Assembly: GCA_038030265.1 (NCBI GenBank)
Contig: CM075941.1
Location: forward strand, 14,198,001-14,262,000
Origin: Corythucha ciliata
Lineage: Eukaryota; Arthropoda; Insecta; Hemiptera; Tingidae
Direction of reading: 5' to 3'
DNA length: 64,000 nucleotides
Made by a program: the position numbers and the translations under genes. Positions 57,061 to 64,000 of this stretch are shown piece by piece. Within the stretch, counting starts at the first letter, position 1. Each line of letters starts with the position of its first letter. A model generated the notes under the pieces. It had not been told where the DNA came from. It saw only the letters and a program-made list of their open reading frames with translations, and made no database searches.

Positions 57061-58099
57061 TAAGCGGGGGATTGGCCGACCACGAGAAGGCGCGAATTTG
57101 TAGCGATTTTCATTTCCACAAAAATCCTAGGGGCGCCAAAATCCAAACATTAAAGATGATTATTTACCACTGTATGCCACGGGCGGTCCATTTAGGAAGG
57201 CTCAGCTGAATCAGCGGGCCACTTTTTGGCCCGCGAGCTCTCGGTTGGGCCTACGGCGGCCTACGCCTTGGCGTCCTCTATTTGGCCGCGTATACTATAT
57301 TTGGTGCTTAACTCCACTTCCCCTTTTTTGTAGCTCCTTGATGAGACCGTGCATTTATCAAATTTATATTGATTCACATAGGCAACATTGTGAGACAACA
57401 AAAAGAGATAATGACTACGTACTGTCCATTATAGGTACAAACCATAGGATACTAAATTCACTACGTTCCCGAAATGTAATCCTTTGAAATCAGGTCGTAG
57501 AAGGTCGATCGAAGAAAGGTCGTAACCTCAAATCTTTTTCAATCAAGTGTGGCGATAATTAAGACGGAAAACATTGTAAACTCCTTAAAAACTGCAAAAC
57601 ACCATTATTTAGCCCATACGTTGGTGGTAAGAGTAGGGCTCTTTTCCGCCATTGCGCCTCGACGCTAGCGCTACAAGTGATAATCTGAATCGCCAATACC
57701 GTTCCCTTAAATCTCTCCGCTATTCCTCTCCATTTAGTGTATCCCGCTTTTCAAATAACGTCAACGTCATTTCTGAGCATGCGCAATTACGATTATTTAT
57801 CGTTAGCGTATGCGGTAAGCGTGAGCTAAAACTCTCTATTATGACTGTCGAATTTCCCTTATCGCCTTCATAACCACTAAGTCGTTCAGTTTGAGCGTAT
57901 TCCTCAAGCCTCGTACCGCGCTCTCCTCCTTGAGGTCGTTGGATGATTGTCGTCGAGTCAGTTGAGGCAAACAACTTCTTACTTTAAACGCAACTTCCTG
58001 TTTTGCTTGACTGCTACAAATATTAATTGATTTTATCTGGGTAATAATTTTTTTTTTAATTATCATTGTTATAAAACTTGTTGATAGCTTTGTTCGTGA
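57061..58099. other. Unassigned sequence, possibly Penelope-like leader before the hammerhead
   Basis: No supported gene. GCGGGCCA-CTTTT-TGGCCCGC near 57215 is a perfect 8-bp hairpin. GCTAAAACTCTCT at about 57825 is shared with the minus strand upstream of the Penelope-like gene (near 54500), which hints that 57.6-58.15 kb derives from a related element. Confidence 0.35.
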
Positions 58100-58146
58100 T
58101 AGGTCTGAAGATGATGCGATAAAAACATCGAAAACCGGTTAACCTA
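58100..58146 (+). ncRNA. Second minimal hammerhead ribozyme motif
   Basis: TAGGT, core CTGAAGA, stem II GATG...CATC, core GAAA, a tiny stem III (ACCGGT palindrome), cleavage triplet TTA, then ACCTA, which pairs fully with TAGGT to make a 5-bp stem I. One unpaired T sits next to the core. It is followed by AAATAAAAAG. No reverse transcriptase adjoins it, so it marks an orphan end of a Penelope-like element. Confidence 0.62.
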
Positions 58147-60373
58147 TTAAATAAAAAGGGCAAATACGTGAGTAGACAATTCATTCATGCACACGATGCT
58201 GCTGAGTCGTAGGGGAGGGCAACTGCCCACCCCTGCCCCCTTTTGGCTATGCCTGTGAAAAGATGAAACGCTCCATAACGTGCCAATAATGTAGACGAAC
58301 CGTAATTTGCGGCTAAAATTGAGACATTTTTCACACGTTTTAAGTCTAAACGTTTTTCCGGTTGATTAGGGACTGTTACCAACTCTCGAACTACATACCA
58401 ACTCCTATACCCTACAACCCAGAAGATCTTCACGGTAATGCGGTACTTTATTTTCACTTATGAAGAAGGAAGCTGTGAAATTTGCGCAAGCGATGATGAC
58501 GACGCTTTTTTCCCGCGGAACTTTGGAAAAAGTGATCATGCGAAGGGACGGGGTGTGGGGATGGAGAAGAAAATGCGGGCACCCTCATTGTTCGCTTATT
58601 TGTGAAAATAAACCTTCAGGTGGGTAAACCTGTACACACACAAAGCGCTTTGTGCGAGAGGGTGAGAAAAAGATAATAACATAATTTACGGAAGGTTATC
58701 TTTTTTTTTATACGTTATTATTGCGTAGTTGTGGCTTTACGTATAGCAGTGAAGTGCTTGGGGAAGGGGTTGTGGTGTACGGGGGATTTATTCTTCGACT
58801 ATTTTTTCATCCCCCCTTCCCCTCCACCACAGAACCCCTTGGAAATAATGCGAAAAGTTAACACACGCGGTGTCATATTTACCTTGCAGGTATACGCTTC
58901 CCATTATTTCTTATTTTATACGTCCTTAGTGGCTATAAAAAAAGTTTCTCTTTCCTCTTTCTACATAACAGCGAATTTTAATTCCGTAGCCTGGTTGCTT
59001 TAGGTTTGGGGGTGATATTTTGTTATTTTCCGACTTAAAACACTTAATTTTACCGCCTTAGCACAATTATTGCAACATTATTTTCACCGTGGAGCACCGT
59101 TACTCCATTAATACCCGATGTTGTCCAAATACACACACAAAAAAAGAAGAGGGTAAATCGTTAATATTTTTGTTTTATTTATTTAAGGGCGAGCCTCCTA
59201 ACTTTGCTGAGCGTAAACAGCTCTCCAGAGTCACGTATTTCCTTGGAGCTAAGACGGAGGATATATTATTTAGAGAAATAAAAAAGTAACTAAAAAGGGC
59301 CTCGTGGGAGAGCCCTTAGGAGCCGAATTTTCCCGAATCGGATTATAGTTGGGTGGTGGGTGGATGGATTGGCCAGGGATGAAGGGGGATGTAGAGTTTT
59401 GAAATCGAATATTTCAACAACTACACGCTCATTGCAGCGTTGGAACACAGTAAGAAGAAAAAGAAGAAAAAACAGCTTGAACGACGCTGATTAAATGAAT
59501 TCTTCACGAAAGGGAAGAAGCTAAATAAAAACGGATCTTGTACCCTTTTTTTGTCGAGTACAAAGTACTTTTGGGTGTCGACTTAAGCAGAAATACTAAC
59601 TTTAAACAGCCCTCTGTTCTCTTTTCCCGAAGAAAAACATTTGCCAGTATAATTTCCGTGGAGTATCCTTCTTCCTTTTCCCTTTTTCTACAAGTGTACC
59701 CTGCCCTGAAGGGCTGAAAAAAAAAAGAAGAGTTTTGAGCACTTTCTTTTACATAATGCAAACTGCGGAGATGCGAAAAGAAGAGAATCTGTGTGATGGG
59801 GCCGGTGTGCATTACCGGCTTTTTATTAAATAATAGGGCCATCCAGTTCACTTAGAAGAACATCCACCCTTGCGCTCTTAGCATTTATAATGCAAGTGAT
59901 TCTTTTTTTCTTCTTCGACCCCCCCCCCCTCACAATTCTTTCAGCTTTTTTTATTCACTCCTTGAACTCTATTTCGTTACCCTCCACCACGTCACTCGTT
60001 CAAAAGGATTGTTTGACTCTTCAAGGCCCTACTGTCAGTTTCTTCGTTGAATTGGCCAAAAAAAAAAAAACAAAAAAAAACAAAAAAAAAAAAAACGTTA
60101 TGGAAAAGGTGTTTTACGAGCTTCAGACGTTGCGCCACGTTGATAATCGACTGCCCTGGGAAAGTCGCATCAATTCCTCGTTTCGCGATGCAGTGGTGCC
60201 GAAACGATTTCAATGAGGTGTAGCCGAACTCTGGAACATGGACACCAACAAGTGATGCTCCAATGGGTGGCAGGGGAGGTCGTTCCCCTTGAATTGAAAA
60301 AAAAAAAAAATGTTTTTGTTCCAATTTTAGTCGCTAGTTAGCCCTTTTTTCCCAATTTGATTCGTGAATTAGC
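58147..60373. other. Intergenic, no gene recognised
   Basis: TGCCCACCCCTGCC..TTTTGGCTATGCCTGTG at 58224-58257 resembles a transposon terminus. A-rich tracts lie at about 60060-60094 and 60297-60310. Open frames at 58731, 59504 and 59890 are low-complexity. Family A units reappear just before 60374. Confidence 0.45.
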
Positions 60374-60948
60374 GTGAGTTTCAACAGTGAACCAATCAGC
60401 GACTTTTGCCACTTGTCCTTGGGTGTTATTGCAACTGGCGAAGCTACTTACGAAGTCAACGTATCTATCGGGACATGTCTCTGCAAGGATGGGACGAATG
60501 GGGCATTTGGCACGCACCAGGCTCTTGTTCATTCGAAATTTAGTGGTGCCTTCCCGAATGCCCCAGTTGTAACAGCCCAGGATTGTTACAAATTGGCCAA
60601 ACTTGCATACGGTGATGAGTGTCCAGAGCCAGCTTTCTACCTCGGAATGAAGGACGACGAACGAATGACGGATACGTGGAACCTGAACTCAAATGGTAAT
60701 GTCCAGCAGAATAATTATGAGAGTGTCATTACCACACAAGACGCGGGCCCAGTAAGATCAGCGACCGATGAGTTGAGTGAGGCAAGTAAAATCGCCATTT
60801 TAGATGATTTTAAATCGGAATTGGAAATATGGATATAATGAATAAATCTGTCGCCGGTATTTTAATTAATAAATTAATTAGACTGATATTATCCGGACGA
60901 CGATGGGAGGGCATAGCCCAACACGATTCGAGTTTCGAGAAAAAATGG

Positions 60949-61020
60949 CTCCCCGGCGAGGTTTGAACCCGCAACCTCTGGATTACCAGTCCAGCACGCT
61001 GCCATTTGCGCCACGGAGAC
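60949..61020 (-). tRNA. tRNA-like sequence, anticodon position GGT (Thr), left arm
   Basis: Folds as a cloverleaf: acceptor GTCTCCG/CGGGGAG with a G-G mismatch at 1-72, anticodon stem CTGGA/TCCAG perfect, loop CTGGTAA. The B box GGTTCAAACCT deviates slightly in the T stem. A TTTTTT follows. Resembles animal tRNA-Arg(TCT) in the D arm but not in the anticodon. Confidence 0.6.
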
Positions 61021-61132
61021 GCCTATGGGAGTCGTACTCCGAGGGATAAGCTAAGCCGAACCCCACCCAGGTCCATTGTTTCTCGAAACTGTAGGCGCTT
61101 CTCCTGATCGGTAAACCACGCCGATAAACCAC

Positions 61133-61204
61133 GTCTCCGTGGCGCAAATGGCAGCGTGCTGGACTGGTAATCTAGAGGTTGCGGGTTCAAATCCCGCCGG
61201 AGAG
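61133..61204 (+). tRNA. tRNA-like sequence, anticodon position GGT (Thr), right arm
   Basis: Acceptor GTCTCCG/CGGAGAG (G-G at 1-72), D arm with A box TGGCGCAAATGG, anticodon loop CTGGTAA, perfect B box GGTTCAAATCC, and a T-run terminator CCATTTTTTC. Pol III transcription is plausible. GGT-anticodon tRNA-Thr is essentially absent from animal nuclear genomes, which use AGT, so this is more likely a SINE-type head than a working tRNA. Confidence 0.65.
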
Positions 61205-61633
61205 CCATTTTTTCTCGAAATTCGAATCGTGTTGGGCTATGCCCTTCCATCGTCGTCCGGATAATATCAGTCTAATTAATTTATCAATTAAGAATTGGAA
61301 ATACTCTGTTCAATTTCGGCTGATGAGCCAAATTGTATTCATTACCTCAAGAGCTGTACCAAGTCTTTAAAAAGACTAAGAACAGGCACCAGTGTAGCTG
61401 GGGCAACGCTGAGGTTTTCACAAGCCCTGCGCCAGCACTCCAGTAGACGGGGTAAGATAGCTTGCCAACCCACCTCTGTTTCGCGCCGAAGGGGAGGATC
61501 ATCTAGAGGGAGCGCAAGACTTACACCAGGCAGGCGACCAAGCCAGGGTCATGCTGCCCCCACCAAACCAAAGCGACGACGGGTGTTGGGTGACAGTATG
61601 AACAACAACGTAGCCCATGTCAAAAAACATTAA

Positions 61634-62185
61634 CTAGGTACTTTTCCCCAATTATTGTAATATAATATATTAAAATTATAATTTATAAAATAATGTAAAA
61701 TGAACATGTAAGTCTCCAAGTTGTGAGTCGTCTTATTGTCGTTTTAAATTGAAGAGCGCTGTGTCGAAATAAATTCTGCCAAATTTCAAAGGGCTTCGGT
61801 AGAAATTAACGAGTTCCCCCCTCTCCCAAGACAAGCTCATTTAGCTAACCCCTCGAACCCTGTCAATATATTAAAATGTAATTTTAAAAAATATTGCACT
61901 GATCCAGGCGGTGAAAAGCGACGCCAATCGAGTTTCTTCACTAAATGTCGCCATAAAAAAGAGTCCCCTACTGTTTCCGATACTTGTTACTTCCTCATTC
62001 TGCATCCAAGGAAGGCAACCAAGCCAATGAGGGCTCGCCGTAGAAGCCGTACTGGGGTGGGGTTTCGAATTACGCCCCCGGGCTAGCCAGCTCCGGGGCG
62101 TAACGTGTCGTAGGTTGACGATGCCCATAGGCAACATTCAGAGGGCAAATATCTGTGAAATTGGATCCTTCCAGGCGAAATTGGG
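61634..62185. other. Intergenic, no gene recognised
   Basis: AT-rich, with terminus-like words near 62095 (CCGGGGCGTAACG). The minus open frame at 61871-62137 has no recognised family. Confidence 0.45.
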
Positions 62186-62690
62186 TTTCTATAACCAGTC
62201 CAACCCCTTTGACGGTTTTCCCTAAAAACTGAATATTTTACCCAGAAAATGACAATTTCACCACAAAACTGGCGATTTTACCCGAAAGAGCTGACGATCT
62301 TATAAAAATTAAAATAAAAAAATACGATTTTACCCGGAAGCTCACGTGAATCACCAAAAAATCTGAAGATTATAAAATTGGCGGTTTTACACTATGACAG
62401 ATTATTTCACCCCAAAACTGAATATTTTATTTCACAACAGACAATTTTGACACCAAAGCTGGCATTTTCCTCCGAAACTTACGTTTTACAAAAAATGAAC
62501 GATTTTACGCCGAAACATACGACTCTGAATTGAAAACTGATGATTTTACCACAAAACGGACGATTTCACAAAAAAAAAAAAAAAAAAAAAAAAAACTCAC
62601 AATTTTATCATAAAACTTACGATTTTATCTCAGAAGTGACGATTTTACTCCGAAACAAACGACTTTACACCGAAACGACTCCACAACACA
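62186..62690 (+). repeat. Family C array
   Basis: Units such as CAAAACTGGCGATTTTACCC, as at 42310-43335. An A-run lies at about 62571-62596. Confidence 0.75.
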
Positions 62691-62764
62691 CAAACCCCCT
62701 GCAAACGCCACTGCAATTCTATTCCCAATTCTATTCCCGAATTATCATTGTTCTAAACCATTAA

Positions 62765-63345
62765 CATCAATTAACGCGTCCTCAATTTAAGTGATTTCTC
62801 ACGTTTATCCGGGACTTAACGTTTTATTTATTTCAGCCACGAATGACACGTTTTTTCTCAATTTTAGCCGTGAATTTGTGATTTTTATCACATTTAGCTA
62901 TGTATTTTTTCAACCATTTTAGTCACGAATTTGTCTCTATGAAATGGCGTTTCCGGTCTTCCGTATTTTCGCTTTTAATGAGCGCTTTTTCTTTGTTTTC
63001 GCGAATTAGAGCCTTTTTTCAATTTATAATAGTGAATTAGAGCTTTTCCTCAATTTTTGCCCGAAATATTTACAGTTTTCTTCAACTTTAGCCTCAAATT
63101 AGTGATTTTGATCACTTATTCAGCAATTAAATTTTTCCGCGTTATTTCAGCTTTTTGCGGTGAGAAAGTTTTTCTTTCGTTTTAGCTATGAATTAGCGTT
63201 TTTCTCAATTCAGCCTCGAATAACCGTATTTTCTCTATTTTATAGCCAAGAAGTTTGCCTTGGGAAACCGTGAATTGTCTATTTATCGGAACTCGAGCGG
63301 CGAGTGATGGATTTCTTTTAACTTTAGCCTCAAATTAGCGATTAT
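62765..63345 (+). repeat. Family A array, plus orientation
   Basis: Units like ATTTTAGCCGTGAATTTGTGATTTTTATC. The diagnostic monomer appears in decayed form near 62930 and 63245 (GCCAAGAAGTTTGCCTTGGGAAACCG). Confidence 0.75.
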
Positions 63346-64000
63346 AATCATTTTGGCCGTGTGTCCCAACAGCCAACCGCCTTCCGCCCTTCCGCTTTCC
63401 TCGCGCGTTCCGTCCCATGTGAATCCTGCTTAATTATGGTGCTGCTTAACCTTTGATCACACCACTCATTTCTTGGGCTTATAGAACCTGCCCCCCTCCC
63501 ATAGCCATAGGTCCCCGCCCGCCGGAACAAGTGGACACCTGCGCCACGCGTCCACATCGTCGTGTTGGGCCGCGGAAATTCGCTTCGGCACTTGAGATGT
63601 TCGGAAATAAGGTGAATATAATAGCGATTGTCAATTTATTCGAATGGCTTTTCAACTTTTTCTCATTTTTCACACTGTAAAGTGCGCTACGCAAGGGGGA
63701 CAAAGGTTGCCGGTCCCGAGGCTGAACAACATTACGGTATGGGACAGGGGGGCTGAGCAAAGAGACTAAAGCTCACTTGAACGGCACGGCAAGTGTCGCA
63801 ATAGGCAACCTAGTTTTCAATTCCCCTCTTACCCAATCCCGAATTTTCCAGGCGGACGGAGTGCCGAAATAGAGGAGTCGATCGCCAGCTACCGGCTCGT
63901 GAAAGTGTATCCTGTTTAATTGTGCCCTGAGAGCCTTCGTGCCCCCCCCCCCTAGTAGTCACTTAGTTATAATCGTAAGTGGGTTTGGTTTGCTTAGTTA
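63346..64000. other. Intergenic to window edge, nothing recognised
   Basis: GC-rich relative to its neighbours, with a C-run at 63940. No gene is supported. Confidence 0.4.

Larger units (their letters stand above)
60830..61291. mobile_element. tRNA-bearing inverted-repeat element, copy 2 (well preserved)
   Basis: Two facing arms of about 150 bp (60870-61020 and 61133-61288) each contain a full tRNA-like sequence, a TTTTTT trailer, GGGC(T)ATGCCC and ATCGTCGTCCGGA blocks and an AT-rich tail. The ~110-bp centre is not palindromic and matches the centre of the copy at 16 kb. GAATTGGAAATA occurs at 60818-60829 and 61292-61303, a perfect 12-bp target duplication. The left end has about 34 extra bases including GTCGCCGGTATTTTAATTAA. 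Confidence 0.88.
60374..61633 (+). pseudogene. SWIM-finger MULE transposase C-terminal part, split by an insertion
   Basis: The first part (60374-60829) encodes about 150 residues with a SWIM-type zinc finger: YEVNVSIGTCLCKDGTNGAFGTH, where the usual second-pair cysteine before TH is glycine, so metal binding may be lost. The frame ends early because the tRNA-bearing element begins at 60830. After it, from 61292, the frame resumes (ELEI repeated by the 12-bp duplication) and gives a basic tail with KIACQPTSVSRRRGGSSRG and KPKRRRVLGDSM, typical of SWIM-containing MULE transposase C-termini. No N-terminal or DDE part is present; family A units lie directly upstream. The first codon of the frame is not ATG, so the true start is missing. 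Confidence 0.72.

Noticed and set aside
59992..60324. Minus-strand frame near an A-rich tract, looking faintly like a host gene exon
   Set aside because: Half of the translation comes from the A-rich tracts and no domain or splice context could be identified.
61133..61204. Functional nuclear tRNA-Thr gene
   Set aside because: GGT anticodon, G-G mismatch at the first acceptor pair and presence inside a mobile inverted repeat make a SINE-type head more likely; kept as tRNA-like.

Overview
The window looks like nuclear DNA of an invertebrate, most probably an arthropod. The one intact host gene has seven exons, GT-AG introns of 47-84 nt, a TATA box and a TCAGT initiator of the arthropod type. 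Everything else recognisable is mobile or repetitive DNA: Gypsy, MULE, Penelope-like, LINE, MITE, foldback and tRNA-headed elements. There are no operons or bacterial features. The species cannot be named from the sequence.

Layout. 0-5 kb: a degenerate ~30-bp-period array (family A), a 1.15-kb foldback element, then an apparently intact secreted DNase II gene (3357-4837). 5-17 kb: gene-poor DNA, a 0.4-kb MITE with three TGACGTCA sites, smaller MITEs and family A arrays on both strands. One array is split at 16.0-16.5 kb by an inverted-repeat element carrying two tRNA-like sequences. 17-36 kb: a ~5.9-kb segment occurs twice (17093-23035 and 23949-36187), separated by a 500-N scaffold gap and the 5' end of a LINE-like element. 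The second copy carries a Gypsy/Metaviridae-type LTR retrotransposon (29292-35762), itself hit by a MULE-type DNA transposon (32064-33393). The layout fits two haplotypes placed in tandem by the assembler better than a true duplication.

36-52 kb: five array families (A, B, C, E, F) with 20-33-bp periods, LINE 3' ends with an RNase H domain, and long gene-free stretches. 52-58 kb: a decayed Penelope-like element (YVDD reverse transcriptase, GIY-YIG remnant, probable intron) ending in a minimal hammerhead ribozyme, plus a second, orphan hammerhead at 58.1 kb. 60-61.6 kb: the C-terminal part of a SWIM-finger MULE transposase interrupted, with a 12-bp target duplication, by a second copy of the tRNA-bearing element. 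61.6-64 kb: family C and A arrays and unassigned DNA.

Two structures deserve most attention. First, family A 'arrays' are not independent satellites: several copies keep the same monomer order and end in the same CAGTGGYGGATC-type terminus, and family B shares that terminus. They behave like dispersed, probably non-autonomous transposons whose bodies are made of degenerate minisatellite. Second, the tRNA-bearing inverted-repeat element occurs twice with the same two-arm layout and a homologous centre, so it seems to move as a unit. All calls come from reading the sequence; no database search was run.
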